From: AC-32 sp963788215
GTDB lineage: Bacteria > Actinomycetota > Thermoleophilia > Gaiellales > Gaiellaceae
Assembly (NCBI GenBank): GCA_963788215.1
Contig: CAWBFX010000010.1
Location: 62,001-126,000 of the forward strand
Direction of reading: 5' to 3'
Length of the DNA: 64,000 nt
Shown: in pieces, positions 9,435-17,584 of the stretch
Layout of the letters: each line of letters starts with the position of its first letter
Position numbering within the stretch: position 1 is the first letter of the stretch
The notes under the pieces: generated by a model
Told to the model about the DNA's origin: nothing
The model's input: the letters and a program-made list of their open reading frames with translations, nothing else
Database searches by the model: none
Program-made: the position numbers and the translations under genes

Positions 9435-9878
9435 TTACGAGGGCTTGGCGGACATCGCGAACCACGCGACGCCGAGAGCGACCAGGTAGATGCTCGCCAG
9501 GACCGGGACGGCTACCGCCGCCCGCCCCACGCCCTGCTTGCGGGCGGCCAGCCACGCGAGGATCCCGACGATGATCAGCAGGATCGCCCCCGGCTCGGAG
9601 ACGAGGAAGCCGACGTCGACCCAGCCCGGCGTCTTGTCGGGGAACTCCTTGTCTCCGATCCACGCCGCTCCCGCTCGCATCAGGATCCAGCTGGGAACCA
9701 CGCCGAGCAGGAACGTCCGAAGGACTATCCGCGCCAGCAGTGCCGAGTGATCGCGGCGGGCCCGTGCGGCGAAGCCCGCGATCGCGACCGTGGCGGTGGT
9801 GCCGAAGAGGAGGGTCGCACCGAGGACGTGCAGGAACAGCGGCAAATTCCAGCTGTCGGGCCGGATCGCGGCGAGCAT
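9435..9878 (-). CDS. DUF2269-like integral membrane protein
   Basis: A 147-residue protein with four hydrophobic spans. Its first span, LFLHVLGATLLFGTTATVA, contains the conserved-looking FLHxxGA motif, which is shared with the upstream paralogue (FLHITGAFLLFG). Its ATG overlaps that gene's stop (ATGA), so the two are translationally coupled and may form a complex. No enzymatic residues are evident. Function unknown. Confidence 0.7.
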   Translation of the reverse strand: MLAAIRPDSWNLPLFLHVLGATLLFGTTATVAIAGFAARARRDHSALLARIVLRTFLLGVVPSWILMRAGAAWIGDKEFPDKTPGWVDVGFLVSEPGAILLIIVGILAWLAARKQGVGRAAVAVPVLASIYLVALGVAWFAMSAKPS

Positions 9879-10357
9879 CAGGCTCCCGGCTTCCAGATCA
9901 TGATCGCGAGCACCGCCACGAGGATCAGCCCGCTGCCGTAGCTCCCGGCGAGGCTGATCGGGTCGCGAACGCGCGCCCGGAGCTCCGGGCTCGGCGCGTC
10001 TCCCTGGCTGACGAGCTCCTGCGCGTACTCGGCGGTGCGCCGGTCGCGGCTACCGGCATAGCCGCCGATCGCGTTGCCGAGGATCAGCAGGATGATCGCG
10101 GTCACGATCCAGCCGTCGCCGTAGCCGTAGCCGGCCTCGTGCACCAACCAAAGGCCGAACACGAACAGAAACAGCGTGCCGACTCCGATGGCAGGGACTG
10201 CGATTCTCCTGATCAGCCCGAAAAGCAGCAGGATCTCGCTCGGGCGCCGGCCGCTGCGCAGGGCGGCGATGTTGAGCGCGCCGGCGATCACGGCGCCTCC
10301 GAACAGGAGAAACGCGCCCGTGATGTGAAGGAAGAGGAGCCAGTCGTAGCGGGACAA
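9878..10357 (-). CDS. DUF2269-like integral membrane protein
   Basis: A 159-residue protein with about four spans, starting with SRYDWLLFLHITGAFLLFGG. The best start is a TTG at 10357; an open frame continues upstream, but it runs into the divergent kinase gene. It is paralogous to the gene downstream and overlaps it by four bases. The C-terminal SLAGSYGSGLILVAVLAIMIW forms the final span. Function unknown; it diverges from pdtaS with only 18 bp between start codons. Confidence 0.65.
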   Translation of the reverse strand: MSRYDWLLFLHITGAFLLFGGAVIAGALNIAALRSGRRPSEILLLFGLIRRIAVPAIGVGTLFLFVFGLWLVHEAGYGYGDGWIVTAIILLILGNAIGGYAGSRDRRTAEYAQELVSQGDAPSPELRARVRDPISLAGSYGSGLILVAVLAIMIWKPGA

Positions 10358-10363
10358 CGGCGC

Positions 10364-10369
10364 TATCTT
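10364..10369 (+). promoter_or_regulatory. Leaderless -10 box of the PdtaS-type kinase
   Basis: TATCTT lies six bases before the ATG at 10376, the spacing that places the transcription start on or next to the start codon. No ribosome-binding site is present. No clear -35 box was seen. Confidence 0.5.
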
Positions 10370-10375
10370 GGCACG

Positions 10376-11782
10376 ATGGACGAGACCGGGCGGCACCTGC
10401 GTCTCCTCACCGAGACGATCGCCGCGGTCAACTCGACGCTCGACCTCGAGGAGGTTCTTTCGCTTGTCGCGAGCAAGGTTGCGGACGCGCTCGACGCCGA
10501 TGCGTGCTTCGTCTACCTCTACGACGAGCACGGGGACGAGCTCGTGCTGCGCGCGACCCACGGGACACGCGTCGAGGAGATGACGGGCCGGCCCCGGATG
10601 CGTCCCGGGGAGGGGATCACGGGCACCGCGGCAGAGACGCGCGCGCCGGTGATGATCCCCGCGCAGGCGCACCTGGACGAGCGCTTCAAGGCGTTTCCGA
10701 ACCTGCAGGAGGACGAGTACGAGTCGATCCTCGCGGTGCCGATCCTGGCGCGGACGAAGCTGGCCGGGGCGGTGAACGTGCGCACGCGGGAGCCGCGGGA
10801 GTTCTCGGCGGCCGAGATCGACCTGCTGCTCGCGATTGCGGCTCAGGTCGCGCAGACGATCGAGCACGCGAAGCTATACGCCGATGCGCAGGCCCGGGTC
10901 TCGGAGCTGGAGGCGCTCGCGCGGATCTCGGAGGCTGTCTCGGAGTCGCTCTACCTCGAGGAGTCGCTCGAGGCGATCGTCCAGACCACGATCGAGGCGG
11001 TCGGGGCGACAGGCGCGGCCCTCGTGCTCGAGGACGGCAAGATCGCCAAGCCCGAGGGGCGGGCCGGCGAGTACGCGATCCGCCTGCCCTTGCGCTGGAA
11101 GCGCCGGCAGATCGGCGAGCTCGTCTGCGACCGCGACAAGCCGTTCACCGAGCAGGAGAAGGCGCTGCTCGCGTCGATCGCGCACCACGCAGCCGTCGCG
11201 TTGCAGCACGGACGGGCCGTCATGCGCGGCGTCCTCGCGCAAGAGATCCACCACCGGGTCAAGAACAACCTGCAGACGGTCGCGTCCTTGCTGCGGCTGC
11301 AGGCGCGGACCGACGGCGTCGACGCGCGGAAGGCACTGGACGACTCGGTGAACCGGATCCTCGCGATCGCGGCCGTGCACGAGGTGCTCACCGAGCAGCG
11401 CGAGGACGACGTCGAGCTCGCCGACCTCCTCGAGCGGCTGCGGGCGATGCTCGTCCAAGGGCTCGGCGCCGCGAAATCGGTGTCCGCCGAGCTCGAGCCG
11501 GTGTCGCTGGCAGGCAACCGGGCGACGGCGCTGGCGCTGGTCTTCTCGGAGCTCCTCCAGAACGCTCTGGAGCACGGCGGCCAGTCGGTGCGGGTCGAGC
11601 TTGTGCGGCGGGACGGAGAGGTCGTGCTGGCGATCGCCGACGACGGCGGCGGCATCGACGGCGACCCGGCGACCGGGACCGGCCTGTCGATCGTGCGCGC
11701 GCTCGTCGAGGAAGAGCTCGGGGGGCGGCTGTCGCTCGACTCGAGCGGCGGTCTCCGCGCGGAAGTCGCTTTTCCGGCCTGA
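10376..11782 (+). CDS. pdtaS: GAF-domain sensor histidine kinase (PdtaS-like)
   Basis: 468 residues. An N-terminal GAF domain (about 20-165) is followed by a second degenerate GAF-like region (about 180-280). Then comes an H-box of the HisKA_2/HWE type, QEIHHRVKNNLQTVASLLRLQ, with the phosphoacceptor His near 292, and an HATPase domain with SELLQNALEHGG and DDGGGIDG. No membrane segment is seen, so it is a cytosolic sensor. The downstream gene encodes a receiver-ANTAR protein, so the pair matches mycobacterial PdtaS/PdtaR. Here the sensor input is GAF rather than GAF plus PAS. The ligand is unknown. Leaderless start. Confidence 0.88.
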   Translation: MDETGRHLRLLTETIAAVNSTLDLEEVLSLVASKVADALDADACFVYLYDEHGDELVLRATHGTRVEEMTGRPRMRPGEGITGTAAETRAPVMIPAQAHLDERFKAFPNLQEDEYESILAVPILARTKLAGAVNVRTREPREFSAAEIDLLLAIAAQVAQTIEHAKLYADAQARVSELEALARISEAVSESLYLEESLEAIVQTTIEAVGATGAALVLEDGKIAKPEGRAGEYAIRLPLRWKRRQIGELVCDRDKPFTEQEKALLASIAHHAAVALQHGRAVMRGVLAQEIHHRVKNNLQTVASLLRLQARTDGVDARKALDDSVNRILAIAAVHEVLTEQREDDVELADLLERLRAMLVQGLGAAKSVSAELEPVSLAGNRATALALVFSELLQNALEHGGQSVRVELVRRDGEVVLAIADDGGGIDGDPATGTGLSIVRALVEEELGGRLSLDSSGGLRAEVAFPA

Positions 11783-11869
11783 GCAAAAGTCTCTGATTCG
11801 ACCCGATTCCGTTTCAGACGCGTGCGTTTTTTGCGGTTACGCTCACCGCGGGTGGCGGGTGGACGAACT

Positions 11870-11886
11870 CCCCACCCTGGGTGGGG
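11870..11886. promoter_or_regulatory. 17-nt perfect palindrome upstream of pdtaR
   Basis: CCCCACCCTGGGTGGGG forms an inverted repeat centred on T11878, between the kinase stop and the pdtaR start. A second GC-rich repeat (GCGCGCGGGCGCGCGC) follows. As RNA this would form a tight stem; as DNA it could be an operator. There is no T-tract, so a classical terminator is unlikely. Confidence 0.45.
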
Positions 11887-11931
11887 TCGCGCGCGGGCGC
11901 GCGCGAGGACGGAACTTTTCGGGGCGCCGTC

Positions 11932-11937
11932 TACGAT
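11932..11937 (+). promoter_or_regulatory. Leaderless -10 box of pdtaR
   Basis: TACGAT ends six bases before the GTG at 11944. The spacing suggests that pdtaR has its own leaderless transcript in addition to any read-through from the kinase gene. Confidence 0.45.
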
Positions 11938-11943
11938 CCGGTC

Positions 11944-12513
11944 GTGCGGATCCTGGTTGCCGAGGACGAGACGATCATCCGGCTCGACCTGCGCGAGCTG
12001 CTCGAGCGCGCCGGGTTCGAGGTCTGCGCGGAAGCCCGCGACGGGCTCGAGGCCGTCGAGCTCGCGCGCTCGGAGCAGCCTGACCTCGCCGTCCTCGACG
12101 TGAAGATGCCGCGGCTCGACGGGATCGAGGCGGCGCGCCGGATCCTCGACGAGCGGCCGATCCCGATCGTGATGGTCACGGCCTACGAGCAGGACGAGCT
12201 CGTCTCGCGGGCGGTCGAGGCGGGCGTCTTTGGATACCTCGTGAAGCCGTTCCGCGAGCAGGACCTGCTGCCGGCGATTCGCACCGCCCGCGCGCGCTAC
12301 GAGGAGCTCAGCGCACTCCGCGAGCAAGCCGACTCCCTCGCCGAGGCCCTCGCCGCGCGCAAGGCGATCGAGCGCGCAAAGGGATTGCTGATGGAGCGCG
12401 AAGGACTCAGCGAGCCCGACGCCTTCGCCCGCCTCCGCAAGGCCAGCCAGCTTTCGGGAAGACCGATGCGCGTCGTCGCCGAGGCGCTGATCGCGACCTT
12501 CGACGAGCCCTAG
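11944..12513 (+). CDS. pdtaR: ANTAR-domain response regulator (PdtaR-like)
   Basis: 189 residues from GTG 11944. The receiver domain (1-115) has the acidic pair in VAEDE, the phosphoacceptor Asp near residue 52 in AVLDVKMPR, and the conserved Lys in YLVKPF. A C-terminal ANTAR domain (about 130-185) reads RKAIERAKGLLMEREGLSE. ANTAR proteins bind paired stem-loop RNAs and prevent termination. Together with the adjacent HWE kinase this should be a phosphorelay acting on RNA. An upstream in-frame ATG at 11881 would overlap the palindrome and is less likely. Confidence 0.9.
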   Translation: MRILVAEDETIIRLDLRELLERAGFEVCAEARDGLEAVELARSEQPDLAVLDVKMPRLDGIEAARRILDERPIPIVMVTAYEQDELVSRAVEAGVFGYLVKPFREQDLLPAIRTARARYEELSALREQADSLAEALAARKAIERAKGLLMEREGLSEPDAFARLRKASQLSGRPMRVVAEALIATFDEP

Positions 12514-12519
12514 GCCCGG

Positions 12520-14400
12520 CTAGCGAGAGCTCTCGAAGAGCTCCTCCCACTCGGTCAAGAGCGCCTGCAGCTCGTCGCGCACGCGGCGGTGCGCGGCGAC
12601 CGTGTCGACGTCGGACCAGTCCTCGGCGAGTTGGCGCTCGAGCTCGGCGACCTTCGCCTCGCGCGTCGCGATCTCGGCCTCGATGCGGTCGAGCCGGGTC
12701 GGCCCTTTCTTCTTCGGTGGCGGCGGCGCCTTCTTCGGCTTCTCGGGCTTTTGCGGCGCCTGTTCGGCCGGAGCCGCCTCTTCCTCCTGGGTCCGCACGT
12801 AGTCCGCCCAGCCACCGTCGTACGAGCGCACCGTCTGGTCTTCGATCGCCAGCAGCCGCGTCGCGACCGCGTCGAGCAGCGCGCGGTCGTGCGAGACCAG
12901 GAGGACGGTCCCGGGGAACGCGTCCAGCGCCTCCTCGAGCGCCTCGCGGCTCTCGAGGTCCAGGTGGTTCGTGGGCTCGTCGAGGACGAGGAAGTTCGAG
13001 CCGGACGCGACGACCAGCGCCAGGGCCAATCGCCTCCGCTCGCCACCCGAGAGCGCGACGACGGGCTTCTCGTGCGCCTCCCAGCCGGAGAAGAGGAACT
13101 TGCCCAAGAGCGACTGCGCCTGCGGCCGCGACAGCCCCGTCGCGCGCTGCGCGCAATCGAGGACGCTGCCGCGCTCGTCGAGCTCGACCTCGTGCTGGGA
13201 GAAGTACGCCGCCTCGACGCCGTAGCCCATCCGCACCGTCCCGCTGACCTGCTCGCGCCGCTCGAGGATCGTCTCGAGCAGCGTCGTCTTCCCGGAGCCG
13301 TTGGGCCCGACGAGCCCGACGTGCTCGCCCCGCTCGACGGCGAACGACGTGTCGTGCAGCAGCTCCTTGTCGCCCGCCTTGACCTCGAGCCCGCTCGCCT
13401 CGACGACCGTCCGCCCGCTCCGCGCCGGCTTGAGGAAGTCGAAGCCGAGCGACTTGCTGCGGCGCGTGAGCAGCTCGTACTCGCCGCTCGCCTGCGCGCG
13501 CTCCTGCTGCAGGCGCCCGATCTGCGTCAGCTTCGCCTGGGCCTGCTTCGCCTTGGACTTCTTGTAGCGGAAGCGCTCCACGAAGCGTTCGAGTCGCGCG
13601 ATGTCGACGCCCACGCGCTCCGCCGTCCGCGCGGCTGCAGCTGCCCGCGCCGCTTTCTCGCGCCGCCACGCGTGCCACGGGCCGGCGAAGAAGAGCGAGC
13701 GGCCGGCTTCGAGCTCGAGGACAGCCGTCGTCACCGCCTCGAGGAACCAGCGGTCGTGCGCGACGAGGATGACCGCCGCGTCGAGGGTCTGCAGTTCCTG
13801 CTCGAGCCATTCGAGGTTCTCGACGTCGAGGTGGTTCGTCGGCTCGTCGAGCAGCAGCAGGTCCGGATCGCCCGCGAGCGCGCGCGCCAAAGAGGCACGC
13901 GTGAGCTCGCCCCCCGAGAACGTGTGGAGCGGCCGGTCGAGCTGCGACTCGCCGAAGCCGAGGCCGCGCAGGACGCGGGCCGCGCGCTCGCGCCAGTCGT
14001 AGCCACCCGCGTGCTCGAGTCGCGTCTGGGCCTCGGCGTAGCGCCGCAGCATCGCCGGGCCGTGGTCGCCGGACGCCATCGCCTGCTCGAGGGTGCGCAG
14101 CTCCTCTTCGGTCGCGACGAGATCGGCGGCGCCGGAGAGCGCGTATTCGCGCAAGGTCAGGCCGCCTTTCAGGGGCGGCCGCTGGTCGTGCAGCGCCATC
14201 CGCGTGCCCTTCGCGAATGCGAGCTCGCCGCCATGAACCTCGGTCTCGCCGGCCAGCATCCGGAGAAGCGTCGTCTTGCCGGCGCCGTTCGGGCCGGAGA
14301 GCGAGAGCCGGTCGCGCCGCTCGACCGAGAACGAGACGCCCTCGAAGAGCAGCGAGCCCGCGATCTCCTTGCGGAGGCTGGAAGCGGTCACGACGGCCAT
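12520..14400 (-). CDS. ABC-F family ATPase
   Basis: 626 residues from ATG 14400 with two nucleotide-binding domains. The first has SGPNGAGKTTLLRML, FSGGELTRASLARA and LLLLDEPTNHLD; the second has GPNGSGKTTLLE, LSGGERRRLALAL and FLVLDEPTNHLDLES. A charged helical linker (RYKKSKAKQAQAKL) lies between them, and a Lys/Pro-rich segment plus a coiled coil forms the C-terminus (about 540-626), as in Uup-like members. There are no membrane spans. ABC-F proteins act on ribosomes to relieve stalling or antibiotic binding. It diverges from the FGGY kinase through overlapping -10 boxes. Confidence 0.92.
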   Translation of the reverse strand: MAVVTASSLRKEIAGSLLFEGVSFSVERRDRLSLSGPNGAGKTTLLRMLAGETEVHGGELAFAKGTRMALHDQRPPLKGGLTLREYALSGAADLVATEEELRTLEQAMASGDHGPAMLRRYAEAQTRLEHAGGYDWRERAARVLRGLGFGESQLDRPLHTFSGGELTRASLARALAGDPDLLLLDEPTNHLDVENLEWLEQELQTLDAAVILVAHDRWFLEAVTTAVLELEAGRSLFFAGPWHAWRREKAARAAAAARTAERVGVDIARLERFVERFRYKKSKAKQAQAKLTQIGRLQQERAQASGEYELLTRRSKSLGFDFLKPARSGRTVVEASGLEVKAGDKELLHDTSFAVERGEHVGLVGPNGSGKTTLLETILERREQVSGTVRMGYGVEAAYFSQHEVELDERGSVLDCAQRATGLSRPQAQSLLGKFLFSGWEAHEKPVVALSGGERRRLALALVVASGSNFLVLDEPTNHLDLESREALEEALDAFPGTVLLVSHDRALLDAVATRLLAIEDQTVRSYDGGWADYVRTQEEEAAPAEQAPQKPEKPKKAPPPPKKKGPTRLDRIEAEIATREAKVAELERQLAEDWSDVDTVAAHRRVRDELQALLTEWEELFESSR

Positions 14401-14408
14401 GGGGTCAA

Positions 14409-14418
14409 AGCGTAGGCT
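14409..14418. promoter_or_regulatory. Bidirectional -10 element sharing one TA
   Basis: AGCGTAGGCT reads as TAGGCT on the plus strand (14413-14418) and TACGCT on the minus strand (14414-14409). It is nine bases from the FGGY kinase ATG (14428) and eight from the ABC-F ATG (14400). Both genes therefore appear to be transcribed with very short or no leaders from one symmetric site. Confidence 0.5.
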
Positions 14419-14427
14419 GCCGCGCAA

Positions 14428-15754
14428 ATGCGGGTGCTCGCCCTCGATGTCGGCAGCTCGTCCACCCGCGCCTGCGCCTACGACGAGCGCGGGCGCGAGG
14501 TCGGATCGCCCGCGCGCAGGACGTACGAGGCCCGGCACGACCGCGACGGCGCCGTCGAGCTCGACGCGGACGAGCTGGCCGGCGCCTGCGAAGCCGTGCT
14601 GGCCGAGGCGGGCCGCGATCACGACGCTCTCGGGATCTCGTGCTTCATGCACAGCCTCCTGCTTCTCGACGCGAGCGACCGGCCGCTCACGCCGGTACTC
14701 CTCTGGCAAGACCGCCGCGCGGCCGACGCAGGCGCAGGAGCTCGCGGCGCGGCTGGACGCTGCGGCCGTGCACGCGCGCACCGGTTGTTTCCTCCACCCG
14801 AGCTTCTGGCCGGCGAAGCTCGCATGGCTCGGTTCGCGGGCCGCCGAGGCGAGCAGGATCGTCTCGTTCGCCGACTACCTCTTCCTCCGGCTGACCGGCG
14901 AGCTGCGAACGACGCTCTCGACCGCGTCCGGCACAGGCCTGCTCGACCTGCGCGCTCGTCGCTGGGACGCCGAGCTCCTCGCAGAGCTTCAGATCGACGA
15001 GTCGAAGCTCCCGCAGATCGGCGACGAGGCGGCCGGCACGACCTTTCCGCCGCTCGCCGACGGCGTCTGCTCGAACCTCGGCGCCGGCTGCACGACGCGC
15101 GACCGCGCGGCGCTGATGATCGGCACCTCGGGCGCGCTCCGCGTTCTTTACGAAGGCCGGCCGGAGCCGCGGCCGGGACTCTTCTGCTACCTGCTCGACG
15201 ACCGCCGGATCCTCGAGGGCGGCGCGGTCTCGGACGGCGGCAACCTCTACGCCTGGCTCGAACGGACGCTGCGCACGGACGATCCCGAACCACGTGAGCC
15301 GGACGGACACGGGCTCACGTTCCTCACGCTCCTCGGGGGCGAGCGCAGCCCAGGCTGGAACCCGCGCGCGACCGGCGCCATCGCGGGTCTGAGCTTCGAC
15401 ACCGACCCGGGCGACCTCTTCCAGGCCGCGCTCGAGGGGGCGACCTACCGACTTGCCGAGATCGCCGACCGGCTCCCCGGGGTCAGCGAGGTGGTCGCGA
15501 CCGGCCACGCGCTCCTGGCGAGCGACCGCTGGACGCAGCTCTGCGCCGATGTGTTCGGCCGACCGGTGACGGCGTCTGCCATCGAGGAAGGCTCGGCCCG
15601 TGGAGCGGCCCTCCACGCACTCGAGCGGCTGGGCGCCGACCCGGACCCGGCGCCGCTCGGGCGCACGTACGAGCCGGATCCAACCAGCACCGAGATCTAC
15701 ACCGAAGCCCGGCGGCGCCAGCGCGAGCTCTATGACCGCCTCTATGTACCTTGA
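14428..15754 (+). CDS. FGGY-family carbohydrate kinase, frameshifted near 14725
   Basis: The N-terminal half (RVLALDVGSSSTRACAYDERG, ending LLWQDRRAA) and the C-terminal half (from TQAQELAARLDAAAV) lie in different frames. Deleting one extra G near 14725 joins them into 441 residues. Conserved features include the DVGSSSTR phosphate loop, WQDRR, MIGTSGALR and EEGSARGAALHAL. FGGY kinases phosphorylate sugars such as gluconate or xylulose. With pentose phosphate genes 3 kb away, a gluconate- or pentulose-type substrate is plausible but unproven. The frame break is likely a sequencing insertion. Confidence 0.75.
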
Positions 15755-15780
15755 CAGTTACGTAACCAGACTGGTACACT
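15745..15780 (+). promoter_or_regulatory. Consensus promoter with embedded dyads upstream of arsR-type gene
   Basis: TTGACA (15751-15756), an 18-bp spacer and TACACT (15775-15780) form a near-consensus promoter. The ATG at 15787 lies six bases past the -10, so the transcript is probably leaderless. The spacer contains the perfect palindrome GTTACGTAAC (15757-15766) and ACCAG-A-CTGGT (15765-15775). The outer arms TGTACC/GGTACA (15745-15750, 15773-15778) enclose the promoter. This is a strong candidate for autoregulation by the ArsR-type repressor. Confidence 0.75.
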
Positions 15781-15786
15781 CGACGC

Positions 15787-16113
15787 ATGGAAGCAGTTTT
15801 GCGAGCGGTGGCGGACGAGAGCCGGCGAACCGTGCTGGAGGTTCTGGCCGGCGGCCCCGCGAGCGCGGGCGAGCTGGCGGCTCTGCTGCCGATCGCCCGC
15901 CCGGGAGTCTCTCGGCACCTTCGCGTGCTTAGAGAGGCGGGCCTGGTCGACGTCCGCCAGGACGCGCAGCGCCGCGTCTACAGCCTCCGCGCCGACCCGC
16001 TCGCCGAAGTCGACGAATGGCTAGGCCCGTACCGCGCCTTGTGGGAGCAGCGACTGGATGCCCTGCACACCGAGGTCGCACGGGGCAAACGCGAACGAAG
16101 GAGTGCCAAATGA
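15787..16113 (+). CDS. ArsR-family transcriptional regulator
   Basis: 108 residues forming a winged helix-turn-helix: LRAVADESRRTVLEVLAGG, the recognition region PGVSRHLRVLREAGLV and the wing RQDAQRRVYSLRADP. Metal-binding cysteines of classic ArsR/SmtB sensors are absent, which fits the subgroup paired with SRPBCC proteins. It overlaps the SRPBCC gene by four bases (ATGA). Likely an autorepressor binding the dyads in its promoter. Confidence 0.9.
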   Translation: MEAVLRAVADESRRTVLEVLAGGPASAGELAALLPIARPGVSRHLRVLREAGLVDVRQDAQRRVYSLRADPLAEVDEWLGPYRALWEQRLDALHTEVARGKRERRSAK

Positions 16114-16631
16114 GCAGCAATGCATCCACAGGCCCGCGCGTTCTGGGCAGCCTGCGGTCTGAGGACGGGATGGGCGTCGTGCGGATGGAAGACCGCTACG
16201 GCACCGAGATCGACGACCTCTGGTCGGCCCTCACGGATCCGCAACGCCTAGCGCGCTGGTGGGGCGACGTGAACGGCGATCTGCGCCCCGGCGGTGAGTT
16301 CCAGTTCCGCATTCCCAACGCCTTGGAAGGCCGCGGGAGCGTGGACGAGTGCGAGCCCCCGCAGCGGCTGCTGGTCACCATGCGCGATGAGGAGCCTAGG
16401 CCCGGTCAACCGGAGGAGACGGTCATCGAGGCCTGGTTGACGGCCGAAGGCGACCAGACGCTGCTGGTCGTCGAGGAACGGGGCCTGCCCCTGAACCTGC
16501 TTCCCGCTTACGGGGCAGGGGTGCAGATCCACGTCGAGAACCTCGCCGACTACCTCGCCGGCCGTGAGCGGCGGGACGACGAGCAGCGCTGGAGCGAGCT
16601 CCTCCCCGCCTACGAAGCGCTGACGCCCTAG
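16110..16631 (+). CDS. SRPBCC (AHSA1-like) domain protein
   Basis: 173 residues; the ATG overlaps the regulator stop, with AAGGAG upstream. The fold signature runs from EDRYGTEIDDLWSALTDPQRLARWWG to the late helix VQIHVENLADYLAG, the usual START/Bet v1-like layout of AHSA1 proteins. These bind hydrophobic ligands in a deep pocket. ArsR-SRPBCC operons are common in actinobacteria; the ligand is unknown. Tight coupling suggests that the pair is expressed together on induction. Confidence 0.87.
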   Translation: MSSNASTGPRVLGSLRSEDGMGVVRMEDRYGTEIDDLWSALTDPQRLARWWGDVNGDLRPGGEFQFRIPNALEGRGSVDECEPPQRLLVTMRDEEPRPGQPEETVIEAWLTAEGDQTLLVVEERGLPLNLLPAYGAGVQIHVENLADYLAGRERRDDEQRWSELLPAYEALTP

Positions 16632-16642
16632 TCTCGGCGGCC

Positions 16643-17044
16643 GTGGGCATCGAGGTCGGGCAACGGGCGGAGCGCTCGAGGGAGGTGACCGCTCGGGACA
16701 TCGAGCTCTTCACCGAGCTCACCGGTGACCGCAATCCGCTCCACTACGACGAGGCGCGCGCGACCGCGAGCCGGTTCGGCGGGACCATCGTGCAGGGCGG
16801 GGTGACCTCCGGCCTGCTGAATGCGGTCGTCGCCGAGGACTTGCCGGGGCCCGGGAGCGTCTTCCTCCACGTCGACTGGAGCTTCCGCGCGCCGGTCCGG
16901 CCCGGCGACACGATCACCGCCGAGGTCGAGGTACTCGAAGTGCGGCCCGACAAGCCGATCACGAAGCTGCGCACGACGATCAGGAATCAGGACGAGACGG
17001 TCGTGCTCGAGGGCGAAGCGCTGGTCTGGCAGGAAGCGCTTTGA
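16643..17044 (+). CDS. MaoC-like hot-dog hydratase
   Basis: 133 residues from GTG 16643. The catalytic motif of (R)-specific enoyl-CoA hydratases is visible as TGDRNPLHYDEARA (Asp and His near residues 29 and 34), followed by FGGTIVQGGVTSGLL on the central helix. This single hot-dog domain would act as a dimer hydrating enoyl thioesters, or in a related thioesterase or dehydratase role. Its stop overlaps the ATG of the next gene by one base. Confidence 0.85.
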   Translation: MGIEVGQRAERSREVTARDIELFTELTGDRNPLHYDEARATASRFGGTIVQGGVTSGLLNAVVAEDLPGPGSVFLHVDWSFRAPVRPGDTITAEVEVLEVRPDKPITKLRTTIRNQDETVVLEGEALVWQEAL

Positions 17045-17469
17045 TGGCGCTCGTCACGTTCCCGGACGGCACGAGGGTTCGCGCATCACCGATCTCCGAG
17101 CGGCAGACGGACGACCCGGAGCGCGCCTTCGGCCTCTACCTCGACAAGCAGTGGGACCCGACCTGGGAAGCCTGCGTGATCGACTGGCCCGACTTCGGTC
17201 TTCCGGAGGATCCCGAGGCAGCCGCGCAAGACATCGCAGCCGCGTTCGATCGCGCACGCCACGGGGAGCTCGTCGAGGTCGGGTGCCTCGGCGGCCGCGG
17301 CCGGACGGGAACCGCGCTCGCCTGCATGGCCGTCCTCGCGGGAGTGCCCGGCGACGAAGCGGTCGCCTGGATCAGGCAGGCATACCGACCTGAAGCCGTC
17401 GAGACCCCGGAGCAGGAGGAATGGGTGCAGTGGTTCGCCGGCTGGGCGTCGGGTGCCGTCGCCGGCTAG
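17044..17469 (+). CDS. Protein tyrosine phosphatase-like protein
   Basis: 141 residues. The CX5R phosphate-binding loop is intact as GCLGGRGRTGTA (about residues 80-91), although the usual preceding His is Gly. A WPD general-acid loop is visible in IDWPDFGLPEDP (about 44-55). Size and order match small dual-specificity or cyanobacterial-type phosphatases. Cytosolic; substrate unknown. Missing His may lower activity or shift the Cys pKa. Overlaps the MaoC gene stop (TGATG). Confidence 0.75.
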   Translation: MALVTFPDGTRVRASPISERQTDDPERAFGLYLDKQWDPTWEACVIDWPDFGLPEDPEAAAQDIAAAFDRARHGELVEVGCLGGRGRTGTALACMAVLAGVPGDEAVAWIRQAYRPEAVETPEQEEWVQWFAGWASGAVAG

Positions 17470-17523
17470 TTGCGCTTGGCCCGCGACGAATCGATCAGTG
17501 CGCGCTGGCCGCCGCCTCCTCAA

Positions 17524-17555
17524 CCGGGGTCAGACCCGGGGTCTGACCCCGGGGT
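17524..17555. repeat. GGGGTCAGACCCC-type palindromic repeat pair
   Basis: GGGGTCAGACCC (17526-17537) and the 19-bp palindrome centred on T17544 (17535-17553) overlap in the gap between the convergent phosphatase and transketolase genes. The same core occurs at 45.5-45.65 kb and at 56465-56483, so it is a dispersed REP-like element. Confidence 0.7.
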
Positions 17556-17584
17556 AAACGCTGGTGCCACGCGGCGCGGGGCGC

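Noticed and set aside
9878..10867. Long N-terminal extension of the DUF2269-like gene into pdtaS
   Set aside because: The extension is antisense to the GAF domain and has no membrane-protein character. The TTG at 10357 begins the first span region.
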